Source: Gnetum montanum
Taxonomy: Eukaryota; Streptophyta; Gnetopsida; Gnetales; Gnetaceae
DNA: 64,000 nucleotides
Assembly: GCA_015680685.1 (NCBI GenBank)
Contig: MNCI01037820.1
Coordinates: forward strand, 288,438-352,437
Direction of reading: 5' to 3'
The notes under the pieces: model-generated
The model's database searches: none
What the model was told of the DNA's origin: nothing
Seen by the model: the letters and a program-made list of their open reading frames with translations, nothing else
Program-made: the position numbers and the translations under genes
Shown here: one piece after another, positions 23,120 through 35,900 of the stretch
Numbering within the stretch: position 1 is the stretch's first letter
How the letters are laid out: each line of letters opens with the position of its first letter

Positions 23120-24054
23120 TGATGAAGCATCAATGTGTCATGTCAATGGACCCCCATTGACATGGCCTTTTCGATAGGCCCCCATTTATGTGGTATTGCC
23201 CCATCGACAAGGCCATGCCAACGTAGCATTTACTGCATTGATGGGGCCCAATCGATGCACTACTAGAGAAAAAATTATAAATACAAGCTCCTAGTTGTGT
23301 TTATGGATATTAGAAGTCATAGTCGTAGTTGAACTCTTGCAGTTTTTACATTTGAAAGTTAAAATATTCTCTTAAGTTCCCGTAGCAGGAGTCATTGAGT
23401 GTATGAATCTTTATTCAAGCATTGTTGTACCTAAACCACACTAGTGTGGATGGCAATAAAGACAAGCTTCTTGATAAACCTTGCATCATTCTGGATAGGT
23501 TATACATTTTATTCTTGCATTTAATGTTTTCAATTATTTGTTTGATGTTTCTAGTAATTAAGCTAATTAAGTAAGATATGCTAAATAGATTAAATACATA
23601 AGTATAATCGCTTCGAGAGTAAACACATATTCACTTGGTAATCCCAACAACATTATCGCTTGGTGCACCTAATAGCATAGTGCTTGGTAGCCTAGTAGTG
23701 GATATGTGGATTCAAGATGTGTATAGAAAGTGGGACCAAATGCTTATGTTAGGACTAGTTAGAGATTAGTTAGTTAGTTAAATTAGATTAGTTCTGAAAT
23801 TACAGCATCCCTCTACTTCAAGAACCAAAGAACATAAAACAAAAAATGATAAAAATCATATGCTTTGATTACACTTAACCATACCATGTGCATCACATGT
23901 GTTTGGGAAGACAACGAATAACCTTAGGGCAAGATTCACTTCTTAGAAGCCTAGTGCACAAGAAATTATAAAGTCTATGGAATTCGATCGGATTACATGT
24001 GAATGCTTCATGATTCATATGGTTGGGTGTAGGGGTGCCTTCAACTACTCATCA
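23120..24054 (+). repeat. 3' LTR of element D
   Basis: It starts TGATGAAGCATC and ends ACTCATCA, followed by AGGTG. U3 contains an inverted repeat at 23140-23163 (arms ATGTCAATGG and CCATTGACAT). The TATA box ATTATAAATAC is near 23274. It pairs with 5572-6461. Confidence 0.92.
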
Positions 24055-24059
24055 AGGTG

Positions 24060-25870
24060 ATATGCAAATCAGAGCCATGAAACTAGGAAAGGAAAGCTAA
24101 CTGAAAGAATTAAAAATGTAAAAACATTAAAAAAAGAATTAACCATCCAATGTTTGTGAATCTATTGTCCCTCTATCCTACATGTTGTCTTTCTCATTGG
24201 AGTTGTAGAGGTTAATTGGATAATTCTGTTTTCTTCCTGGTCTTCCTACTAATGAATCCAACAAATAAAATCACCATAGAAATGATAGGTAATGGCCAAC
24301 ATGCAACTCATGTAGCAACCACTTAGAGCAAGCTCCTTTGACCAAATGTTACCTTGAAAATGAACGAGCCACGTTATCCAATGTTACTTTCATTATTTTC
24401 ATGGTAGTTACTATTGTATTTTTGGAAGATTCTAGGTTTGTAAGCTCAATAAACCACAACAAAATGGCATGAATGGTAGGAGATGACACTTTATTATTTA
24501 TATTTTGAGCATTAATGCTTAAGGATTTAAACTTATTACTTAACCTGTGTTCAATTTACCGAGAGGTGATTGTCAACATTTCTTGGAATCCTTTTTAGAA
24601 AAAAGATGTTAAAAATGCAAACCAATGCATCTTCTAGAATTAAATTCCAAATTCACGAACCTACCTACCTATTGAGTGTACCTTGCTTTAAATATGTTGT
24701 TATTACAATTAATTTGCATTGGGTTATAACCTGTAGAATTCCTAACTATTATGGAATTGGAACTTAATAGTCATGGACCCCTAGCATGAGCGATGTTGAC
24801 ATCAATAATAACAACTTTGCACATTGGTGTAGGGAATGTTTCCAAAAGATATCTTTTGGTATTTTCCATTATGTAATTGAGTTTTGTTGCCGTAATACTA
24901 TAACATTTCTGTTTAGAAGGAAAGGCAGTTGTAACATAATAATTATAATCTTCACTTAGAAAAACATCATGAGCATCCTAATAACCTTTCTTGAATATAA
25001 TTTTCTTTTAATGCCAAATTATATTTATTGGGGTATCAACCAGGTCACAGAGATCTATACCATTAGGTTGATACCTCAGTGTTAATGCAAGATTATATAT
25101 ATATATTTGAAGGATGTACCTATTGTATAAAAGATAGTATCCTAATCAAGGCTTTACATTACATTATTATACATTTGTGGTCTTGAATGTAAAAATTATT
25201 TAGAGAAGTAAGATAAGGTGCATATCATGTCTCTTTGAAAAATTATTAGTCCATGAAAGGGAACTAGCATAACTTTTCTTAGAATAGATTGTTCTTCTTT
25301 TGTACCTTAAAGCGCATCCCACAAATAGCCATGTGATTTAAATTTTAACGTGCAAATTAATTTATTCAAAAAAAATTAAATCAAATTTTATGAATTTTAA
25401 CGTGCAACAAAGAAGGGTAAAATGTTCTATTGCCTGCTAGAATGTCACAATCATGGCTCACATCTACGTGGATTATGTTTATCCAGCAATGGACAAACTT
25501 ATATAAATTGTACTTGTTTGATACAAAGGAAAAAAAAAACCCTTGACATTTCAGTTTGAATTGAAATCATTCGTGCATTTTATCTACGAATCATGAAATT
25601 TTCTATAAATCAATGTCAAGGAAGAACTTCATGGTCCACAACGTGTTACGGGAAGGGAGCATAAAAAAACATGCCCGCTTGGGGCCACTACAATCCCACA
25701 CTGTACTTGTTGACTCATCACTTGTTTTTCATGTATCCTTCAATTTGAAAGAAATGGAAATTTCCAAACTGGAAAGGACACTTGTACTTCAAACAAAGGG
25801 CTTACCTTATTGGGCACTCGTAACACGATGCAAATGAGGGAGCGTTAAACTTAATTCTGAATCACTTGGT
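24060..25870. other. flanking DNA, no gene recognised
   Basis: About 1.8 kb to the right of D. I see no domain or LTR. Short ORFs (24570-24767, 25613-25837) lack support. A perfect 10-bp inverted repeat (GGTATCAACC at 25032-25041, GGTTGATACC at 25066-25075) with a 24-base loop is the only clear structure. The part nearest 25870 may be the 3' flank of the kinase pseudogene. Confidence 0.5.
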
Positions 25871-25879
25871 ACTGTGGGT

Positions 25880-27090
<1,211 letters not shown>

Positions 27091-27094
27091 GAAG

Positions 27095-27730
27095 CCATAG
27101 AACTCAAATAGATCTTAATTTTAATTAAATACAAGAGTGCATGTCAAGCATTCTTGCACTGTTAAATGGTTTCAAGAACACTCAATGTGTCATCTTGAAC
27201 ACAAAAATCATAATTTGGTTGAATTTCAAGCTCTAATATACTAAAGTCTTTGTTGCTATCAAATAATTTCTTGAAATAAGGTACAATATAAAAATCACAA
27301 ATTCATACATACCCTATTCCATAATGATAAAGATGTATTTTTCATAAATTCCAATACATTATTGCATGGAGAGCAAATTCAAACTTAAGCTACTTTTACA
27401 CAATGATAAAGAGGCAAGTATTACATATTTTTCACGAATTCCAATGCATTCTTGCATCTTTGCTANAGAGGAGACTGGCTAGGACCAAATGCACCTCACA
27501 TCACAAAAACACGTATCTTCAACCCAAAATTTTTTATTTAAAGAATAATGGTATTTGACTTTAAGAAAATGAATAATATTTTTTAAAAATGCCAAGTACA
27601 TCATATTGTTAATGAGGAAAAGAAAGTATAAAGAAAAAGAATGTCTTTTCACATTTTCATTCTTACAATCAATATTGAAAAACCTCTTTTTTAAGATAGG
27701 AAAGTGATAAGGCTTCACACTTCTTCCTAA
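27095..27730. other. flanking DNA with a short direct repeat and one ambiguous base
   Basis: No gene recognised. ATGATAAAGA...TTTTTCAYRAATTCCAAT occurs twice (about 27320-27355 and 27400-27445). Base 27466 is given as n, the only ambiguous base I noticed. Confidence 0.6.
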
Positions 27731-27769
27731 AGAATTTCATACAATGGTTGGTGAACTTATAGGAATTTG

Positions 27770-29210
27770 ATCTTACGATGGTGGACAAGAAGAGAACTAA
27801 GAACATGGTCACTGATCACTTGTCTTAGATATGATGGGATGGCAAGGAAGATGAAGAGCCTCTATCCAATCAATTTCCAAATGAACTCCTCTTTGCTAAA
27901 GTCATTAATGCTAAAGAACCTAGGGGTACCAATTGGTATGATCACTTCCTCTTCTATCTTCTCACTCAAGAGATTCCACAACACTAGGATTACAAGAAGA
28001 AACAATAGTTTCTTCACTAAGCCAAACATTACATGGAGATCCTAGGCAACCTTTATAATATTTGTGATGATGTCTTGGTATGATGGTGTATGCTTGATGT
28101 TGACCAATTGTGGATTCTCGAAGATGCTCATGAAGGTCTTTATGGGGGCCATTATGCTAATAGGATGATAACCATGAAGATCCTCATAGCAAGGTACTTC
28201 TGGCCAATAGTCTTTAGGGAAGCCCATCATTTTTCTTGTTCCTGTGAATGTTGCTAGAGAGACAAAGGAATGATAACTCAACTGGAAGGAACTTAGTAGT
28301 GGATCCAACCATTGGAGCTCTTTGACCATTGGGGCGATTAACTTCATGGAACCCATCATTCCATGTCCAATGAAGAGGCATACATCATTGTTGTTGTTGA
28401 CTACTACACTAAATGGGCTGAAGCTACAACCATCACCAACTATTCATCTTCTACTAAAACACAGTTTGTTCAACAAAGTGTGGTAAATGGATTTTTTGTG
28501 CCAAGAGCACTTATTTCTGATAATGAAATCCATTTTACAAGGGATACATTCTAGAAGCTAATGGAATGCCTGGGGTGCAACATAAATTCACAACACCCTA
28601 TCATCCCCAAGCTATCAGTTAAGATGAAGTTATTAATAAGGAGATCACTCGCATATTAACATGCACGATTAGTAAATATAGGAAAGATTGGACCACGAAA
28701 CTCAACAATGCTCTATGGGCCTATCGATCCACATGAAAACTTCATATTGCGTACTCTCCTTATGCGCTACTTCCAATCCAAGCTAAACTTTGTACACTAT
28801 CAACTGCTTCAAAGCTTAACCTTGACCTCATTCTAGCACAATGAGCATGGCTTATGACATTAAATGTACTAGATGAAAATTGACAAGTAGCCTTGACCAT
28901 GAATGAAGTGCACAAGACACATGCCAAACAATGTCATCATGCATAAATAAGGAGAGGTAAGTTTCAACCAAGTTATAAGGTCTTCTATTGGAATCCCATG
29001 CATGTAGCCCAACATACTAAATTCCAGATGCTATGGAAAGCATCTTACATCATTCACAACAACTTTTCCTTCAAATGGCATGATGATTTACCATCCTTCA
29101 TGATCAAACAAACATCATTAGTCACCATTCAATAAGTGAAGGCATTCCTAGAACTACCAGTAAATAATAGCAACAACATCTCAGAATGTGAACAAGCACA
29201 CTCTATTTTT
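27770..29210 (+). pseudogene. integrase of fragment G
   Basis: Readable plus-strand motifs in order are TNWYDHFLFYLLTQEIP (about 27930), AHEGLYGGHYANRM (28130), CSCECC (28240), LELFDHWGD (28315), SNEEAYIIVVVDYYTKWAEA (28363-28420), RALISDNEIHF (28505) and EVINKEITRIL (28625). The three catalytic acids D, D and E can each be placed. Near 28600 the frame shifts around PYHPQA. The C-terminal part ends near FQMLWKASYIIH (29020). The copy is related to the D integrase but keeps the second catalytic D that D has lost. Confidence 0.82.
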
Positions 29211-29479
29211 TGGATCTCCTTTTCTCAACTCAGTTGTGGGGGAGATAATTTTCCATGCTAATGCCTTGTAAGGATAAGCCCATTTTTCATCTTTGTGTTC
29301 TACATCATTCATCTCTTATCCTTTTCTCTCTCTACCACTAGTCTACATCCCTTACATACCATCCCACTACCTCATATCATGATCAATTAATGCATTTGTT
29401 ATGATGATACAATAATCCTAGGACACTTAGTCCATTGGATATTAGTTTTACCTTGAAATGGCCATTAATAATCCTTAGA

Positions 29480-30110
29480 GCTCATGGACTCCCTAGGATG
29501 AGGGTATGTAAGCATATTTTGGGCATAAGCCTACTTTGGGAAGGATCTATTTGCATCTCCTTTAGTCTTCCTGTAAGACCTAATTCAAGTAGTTGAGAGG
29601 TCAAAGTATCCATCATTGGAAAAACATTTTTTAAAATCTCAAGATATGTTATGGCCTTCTTGGTAATATTGGAGGATAGTAAGGGAGAAACTATCTTGCT
29701 AATGTAGTACAAAGACTAGGAGACATCGGTGGAGGTGATGGCTAATAGGGTGGCCAATGTCCTAAATGCTTCTACAATGTCAGTATTTGACATTGCTGCA
29801 ATGGCAGACATTCATGCATCTGTAGGTGTAAGGAGTGGTAAGATGAGCATTGCACAACATGAGGAGCTATTGAAACAAGTGGTTGGAACTAGGAAACTAC
29901 TTTTAGAGATCTTTAAACTCCTAGATGATATTACAACAAACTAGTTGTAGCTACTAAAGATAAGGGGCAAATTATTAATTACCAACACACAACTTAAGAA
30001 GGTCATTGTAGCCAATCAACAATTGGTCATTGAAGTTGTTGAGTTATGTGCACGTCTCTTCAACCTTGCAATTCTCAGACCTAAGCTTACAAGGGATGAA
30101 GCTTTTTAGG
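29480..30110 (+). pseudogene. extra-ORF block of fragment G
   Basis: It corresponds to D 16090-16660. Shared wording includes ISRYVMAFLVILED (D: ISRDVMTFLVHLKED) and ISIAQHEELLKQVVGTRK (D: ISIAQHEELLDQLVGT). The open part is 29729-29944. It is followed by coiled-coil-like ANQQLVIEVVELCARL and breaks off before 30186. No known domain recognised. Confidence 0.65.
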
Positions 30111-30185
30111 AACTTCAATTAAGACTCCATCAGCTAAGAAAACAAAGAAGGCTACAACATTTAGCACATCCTTTTCAAAGGTAAT

Positions 30186-31642
30186 TGTTACACCTAAAAA
30201 ATTTGGTTGTTGGAAAACCAAAAATTTCAAGTGAAATAGCCCAATCTCGGATCCCAAGGGACTTTGAGGAAGAGGAACCAAGGTGCCATAGATGATCTTA
30301 TTGATCATCTAGGGACATGAAAAGTGTAAATAGGGTAAAAAATTTAAATAAAAATTCAGATCTAACTTAAAAGAAAGCATAAAAATTAAACATGTAATGA
30401 ACTTACACAACAAATGAACTAAAAGCTTTATTGAAATAATGAAAATATTCCAAAGTATAAATTCCAAAGTGTACAAGTTGTGTACTCCAATGTACAGAGA
30501 AGTTGCTTAGATGAAGCTTGAAGCATGTTGATGCTGGTAGGTTATGTGTTGTAGTTAGCTTCACGATCTAGGTACTTTCCAACTTTAGGCATCAAAACGT
30601 CTTACAAGTTTACAACTTAGATCTTTAGCATTGGTCATAAGGGGGTAAGGTTTTTGTAATGTTGGTTGCCAAGGGGATCAGGTCTTTGTAATGTTGGTTG
30701 CCAAGGGGATAAGGTTTTGTGCAACATTGGTGCAAAAGGAGGTAAGGTTATGCAATGTTGGTTGCCAAGGGAGGTAAGGGGGTAAGTTATGTGCTTGGCT
30801 TTTTGGCGTTGGGTAATGCATCGAGAGTCTCCAATGCTTAACTAATTGCCAATTTTTCAAAAAGTGTTGTAAATTCCAATGGTTATAAGTGCTCAAGGTT
30901 GCAAAAAAAATTTCAATCCCTAGAATTGAATGCATTCAACGTGTTCAAAAGTTTTGTTTATAGGCCATAGGGTTGTTGTTTTTGGTATTACAAATCTCTA
31001 CCATGATTACTAATAGATTAATATAATTTATTGGTGTATCAAGCCTTTAATTCTAGTGTAGTTTCCATTTATAGTACGTTTTAATACCCCCAAGACTATC
31101 AAAACTATGCTGGATATTATAAATAGTAAATGGACTTTTCCAACTATGCTAGCTTCACCCATCCACATTAGAATGTTGGGATCCACATTGAAATGTTGAA
31201 GCAATTTTGGCCATGTGAAGAAACCAAATTCCCAACTAGTCCAATGGTGGCTTTGTGGAGCAATGTTGAAGGTTATAGAAGCTATACTAGCAATTGTTGT
31301 GAAAATGAAAAACCAAATCCCCCAACACTAGGTGTAGGTAGTTCTAGCATAGTTGAGGCTATACCCCCACAAAAAATCATGAAAGTGCTAAATTTTTCTA
31401 TTCCCAAGGCAATTTTAGCCTTCCCAAGCCTAAATATAGACATGATATAACGTTTTCCACTTGGGAAGTGAGGCTACAACAGCTTATGAGGCATTTTTCA
31501 GCCCTAAAAGTTCAAGTATGTGAAATTGCATCTCATGGATTACAAACTTCACAATTTCACAATGAAGATCTAGCCTCAAGTGTAGGGGTGAAGGTTACAA
31601 GGCCAAAAAGGTTGCAACATGTATTTTCTTGGTGATGTTTCA
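30186..31642 (-). repeat. Tat-family LTR E
   Basis: On the minus strand it starts TGAAACATCACC at 31642 and ends GGTGTAACA at 30186. It shares CCAAGGTGCC plus ATCATCTAGGGAC (plus strand, about 30278-30312) with A and C LTRs. ACTATGCTGG and ACTATGCTAGC motifs lie at 31108 and 31143. It interrupts fragment G on the left. Only about 18 bp of its internal region is left on the right before LTR C starts, so C probably inserted into the E element close to its purine tract. Confidence 0.75.
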
Positions 31643-31660
31643 TTGGCTTCTCTTTGTTGA

Positions 31661-32973
31661 TGTTTGAATTATAGTGTTTGGAAAATTCAAATGCTAGAAA
31701 ATTGAAGATCCTAAGCTATGATAGCCTAATCTTAAATTCCAAGGGCCTTCAAAAAAATAGGACTCAAGGTGCTCTAGATGGTCTTGTCAATCATCCAAGG
31801 ACTTACAAAATGTAAACAGATATGAAAATGAAAATGGAATTGCAAATTTAAATGAAAACTAATTAACATAGAAATTAAACTTGAAAATAAATCTACACTA
31901 CAAATAAACTAAAAACTTTATTGAATGAAAGTACTAAGTTCAAAGAATACAAATGGCATGCTCAAAGCACAAGCAGCTAGCTTAAATGAAGTTTGAAGCT
32001 TGTTGAACCCAACAGGTTGTGTTCTATAATCAATCTCCATGGTCTAGGCACTTCCTAGTTCCAATCTCTTGCAAATTCTTGCTAGTTTCTATTCAAGTTT
32101 GCAACCTTGGTTATAGTTGTTATTAATAGTGATACAAGCTTTTGTTCCATTGGTATTACACCAAGGGTCTCTAATGCTCAACGTAGATGGAAAATAGAAT
32201 TTTTAGGCTTTTAAGGTTGCAAAAGGTTATGGATTGCAAAAATTCAATACTACTAAACAATTTTTGAAACTAAATTTGGTGTTCAAACTTGAATTTTATA
32301 GGCTTTAGGTTGTTGATTTCATGATATAAATTATTGTCATGATTGCTAACAGATTGATGTTTGTTGTAGGTGTAACAACTATGATTCCTAGTGTAGTTGA
32401 CCATTTCTGGTAAGTTTTGATGTACCAAGGTCATCAAAACCCATTTACATACTAAAAATAGTAAAAAAAAAATTTTGACTATGTTGGCCTTCACCTTTAC
32501 TATGTTGGCCTTGGAGGACAACATTAACATCTATTAGAATCTACTAAAATTATGGTGACCATGTTGGCCAAGCTACATTTGTTGGGAATCCATGATGACT
32601 ATGCTGACCATGTTACCACCACCAAAAAACGCTATGACTATGTGGGCCAACAGTTGGGAAAATGGAAAACCCAAAAACACCAATGTTTCTTGCCATGCTT
32701 GATCTTGTAGTAGCAAACCATGCCAAAGATTGCTTGTGATAATGGGATAACATTATGATGAGCTGATAATATTTGTAGGTCATATTTGGTCATGAGGTTT
32801 AACAATAAGTTCCACAAGTTGACATCATGACTATGATATGGCACTAGCATGTTGAATAATTAGAAATGTCTTTTGTACTTCATGCTTTGAAGTGTTGGTC
32901 ACTCTATAATGTTTTTAGAAAACAACACCTAGCTCCAAGATTTCTTTGGTTGTTAAGATTTTTGGCAATTTGA
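31661..32973 (-). repeat. 3' LTR of element C
   Basis: Minus strand starts TCAAATTGCC (decayed form of TGAAACACC) directly after a purine tract. It matches LTR E over the AAGGTGCTCTAGATGG and CTTTATTGAA blocks. U3 carries five copies of an ACTATGTTGGCC-type motif at about 32476, 32500, 32560, 32590 and 32634, the same motif as the array at 37900-41000. The exact left end is uncertain by about 20 bp. Confidence 0.75.
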
Positions 32974-32990
32974 TTCCCCTCTTTTTTTTT
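32974..32990 (-). promoter_or_regulatory. polypurine tract of element C
   Basis: The minus strand reads AAAAAAAAAGAGGGGAA immediately before the LTR. This is the expected plus-strand DNA priming site. Confidence 0.75.
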
Positions 32991-33495
32991 CAGGGTGAAA
33001 CCTTCATAGGGTTTCATTGCTAAGGCTAGGTTTAATTTGAGTTTTCCAATTGAATGATATGTGTTACATTTAATAAACTTAATGGTTTTCCTATTGAATG
33101 AAATAAGTTACACTCAATAGACTTGTATATGAAGCATGACGAAGGATATGTCAAATGGCCATAACACATGAGTGCCAAACATAGTTCAACATTGTTTCTT
33201 AGGATGAGGATGCTTATAAGAAAGTTATGGGGTTGGACTCAAGGATAGGTAATAGTAATGAAGTGAAACAAGCACTCTTGATATAGTAGGACAAACTCAC
33301 CAAATCTTGCACATTGAGGTCACATGGTGACTTGCTACCATAATTAGTTGTACCTTTGTGATCACTCTAGGCTTCATCTTGCAAACACAACTCCAAGAAA
33401 ACAACAAAATAAAATAAATAAAGAAGGTTTTCACAACATAATATGTAGTGGTACATGAAATAATTAGCATACTAGGCCATCGATGATCACATTTG
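32991..33495 (-). other. 3' untranslated part of element C
   Basis: AT-rich stretch between the end of integrase and the purine tract. TTTCCWATTGAATGA occurs twice (about 33042 and 33088). No ORF recognised. Confidence 0.5.
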
Positions 33496-34760
33496 TTACA
33501 CCCAAAAGGAATCTACATCTTGCATTACAGATTGTACAAATTGTCTTATTTCATTTGTTATGTAAAAAGAGGCAAAGAAAGGATTACTGGAGTGCTTGTT
33601 ATTGGTTATTATGGTCATGGATGTTGATCTTGATACATGAAAACAAAATATTTTAATATAATAAGATTCTAGATAGGAATGGTTGATCAAATTGGCCAAT
33701 TCATTCTCATCCATGTTAGCTATTTGGAAGGCTCCATTACCATAGGCCTTGGTGATCAAGAAAGGTCCTTCATAGTCAGCTAAGAATTTATCTGCATGCT
33801 TATGGACAAATTTGAGGACTAGGTCTTCCTTTTTGATCTTTTTTTTTTATTTAGATTATGGTGGTGTTGTTGCTTCTACCTCTCCTAGTATCACTCAATG
33901 TGAGTAAGTGTTTGTACTCATTACTCCTCTACCAAGTCTAGATTCATGGTATGTAACTCCTTGTTCTATTCATTATTGATGAAGTCTGATAGGGGTACCT
34001 GGAGTGATGGAACCTACAATTCAAGAGGAAAAATAGCTTCAAAACCATAAACTAGGCTATACAAAGTTACACCAGTGGTGGTTTGATAGGTTGTTTGGTA
34101 AGCCCAAAGTGCATGGATAAGCCACTCATGCAACTTATGTTTGCTATTTTTCAACATCTTTTAAAGCAAGTTCACTATGTCTTTGGTTCTAGTTTTAGCT
34201 TGTCCATTGGCTTAAGGGTAGTATAGTGATGAAAAGAAATGCTTAATGCCTAGGCCATGAGAAAAGTTTTTCATTTCTTGGCTAATAAATTATGGTTCAT
34301 TTTCTATGACTATAGTCATAGGTCTGCCAAAACAGGCTTCTATGTTGTCCAATGTAAATCTACAAACTTATTGAGATGTTGTCTTCTTAAGAGAATAGCC
34401 TCAACCCACTTTGTGAAGTATTTGATTATAATGATTATGAAGTTATGTCCTATAGAAGACTTAGGCATTATAGGTCTAATGATGTCCAATTCCCACCATT
34501 GAAATGACAAAGTTATCTAAGTGATATGTAACTCAATCGATGACATGTGAATCAAGTTGCTATGCCATTGATAAGTATCACAAGTTTGAATCTTTTTTGG
34601 GTAGTTATTTTTCATATAGGACCAGTAACAACCTAGCTGTCTAAACTTAGCAGCCATGGCTCTAGGTCCTATATGTCCACATGTATCCTCATGAACTTTC
34701 TTAAGGACTGTGCAAACTTTAGTTTTGCCCAAGAACACTAACAATATGCCATCATAAGAC
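33496..34760 (-). pseudogene. integrase of element C
   Basis: Minus-strand integrase remnant. The zinc-binding region is VHEDTCGHIGPRAMAAKFRQ (about 34700-34640) followed by CDTYQWHSN. The core begins WWELDIIRPI near 34500 (first D). FTKWVEAI is near 34410. The second D and the E are hard to place because of frameshifts and stops. The C-terminal motif GAFQIANMDENELANLINHSY (33735-33675) is the usual G-A-Y-x-L...L-x-x-P-x-N segment of Ty3/gypsy integrases. The ORF ends at 33496, 0.5 kb before the purine tract. Confidence 0.8.
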
Positions 34761-35156
34761 CACCAAAATAATGTGTTATCACTAACAATGAAACACTATT
34801 TTGAATATTTATATATGTTGTCCTTTTAAAAAGTAATTAGGCTTGTGAAGATTCACCATGCATGAGGTAAAACTTGATATCATCATACCATTTCCTAGAA
34901 GGGGCAGTACTGATGGATGCTAAAAAGGTATCCTTAGTGTTTTTCATGATGGGAATAGCACAATTCATTTTTAACACAATTAATTTACTACACACATCAA
35001 ACATCACACTAAGAGCTAAGGTTGCAATGGCATTGGCTAGTGTGTTCTTGGTTTGGGGTACATGTTGGATATCAATGTATGTAAATCATTGCATCAGTTT
35101 CTTACCTAGGTCATAGTAAGGTTGCAAATGTTGGGCTTTACATGGATAAACCTCAG

Positions 35157-35900
35157 TTATTTAATTAACCATAAGTCGCTTTTGATTTCTAGATCACTAG
35201 CTACCATTATTCCCCTAATCAATCCTTCATACTTCACTACATTGTTGGTACATGGAAATTCAAAATGGTAAGTGATAGGTTGAATTTCACTAGATGAGAA
35301 TATTATGGTGGTAGTTGGACTAGCCCCATGGGTAGTTGAAGCTCTATCAAATTGCATGACTACCTCATAGCCTTTGGGTACATTTGTAATAATGTTAACA
35401 AGTTTGTTAAGGAATTTAGTGTCTATGGCTACTTGGTCTTCTATTAGTAAAATAGTTAGTTGCATGTCTATAGCTTGACCTTTCATTGACGCTTGATAGA
35501 TGTAATGCAAGTCAAACTTGGCTGTTATGTTTTTCCAATGGGCTATATGACTACTTTCATAGATATTGGTTGTGATGGCTCTAAGCATGTTTTCTTTGCA
35601 AATGATGTTGACTTGTCTTCTAAAGAGGTAGTGTCATCACTTTTTTAGTGAAAAGACTAGGGGTAGACAATACTTCTCCACTTTAGTGTATTAGGTATCA
35701 TGGGTAATTAATGCATGGCTTAGGTAGTATATGAGTGATTCTACTTCATCATCTCATTTCTAATAGAGTAGAGAGGAAATATACATGTTAGAGATAACAA
35801 TGTAGATGTAAAAGGATTTATCCTCTTGTGTCAGATAAACTATAGGTAGTTGTGCCAACTCTTGCGTAAGGTTTTCAAAGGTTTCTTGGCATTGAGCCAT
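35157..35900 (-). pseudogene. RNase H region of element C, including a second (archaeal-type) RNase H
   Basis: The first RNase H remnant follows RT (YLSHALITHDT and ALVFSLKK, about 35700-35620), then the connection AHWKNITAKFDLHYIYQASMKG (about 35550-35480). A second RNase H begins GYEVVMQFDRASTTHGASPTT (35365-35310). It continues FPCTNNVVKYEGLIRGIMVAS (35255-35195), where the acidic D and E sites can be seen although GA is reduced to RA. Presence of this second domain places C in the Tat lineage. It sits between RT/RNase H and integrase, as expected. Confidence 0.82.

Larger units (their letters stand above)
5572..24054 (+). mobile_element. Athila-like Ty3/gypsy element D, complete but decayed
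   Basis: This element has both LTRs (5572-6461 and 23120-24054), a tRNA-Asp primer site, gag, protease, RT/RNase H, integrase, a long AT-rich spacer, an extra sense-strand ORF and a perfect 5-bp target duplication (AGGTG at 5567-5571 and 24055-24059). The total span is 18,483 bp, of which 5,191 bp is the nested element H, leaving about 13.3 kb of D. The FMDD reverse transcriptase, the primer site and the extra ORF after integrase are the established layout of the Athila lineage. Every ORF has stops. LTRs differ clearly (890 and 935 bp), so the insertion is old. Confidence 0.9.
27730..30185 (+). mobile_element. Athila-like fragment G (integrase and extra-ORF block)
   Basis: Plus-strand fragment related to D. 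It begins near the RNase H/integrase junction (KNMVTDHLS, about 27800), continues through integrase to about 29200 and then jumps to the part of the extra ORF corresponding to D 16090-16660. About 3.3 kb present in D is missing here. It is cut on the right at 30185 by a Tat LTR. LTRs of G are not seen. In-frame stops are numerous. Confidence 0.8.

Noticed and set aside
25613-25837. 74-residue open frame in flanking DNA.
   Set aside because: No domain, no conserved neighbour, average length for chance in this composition.
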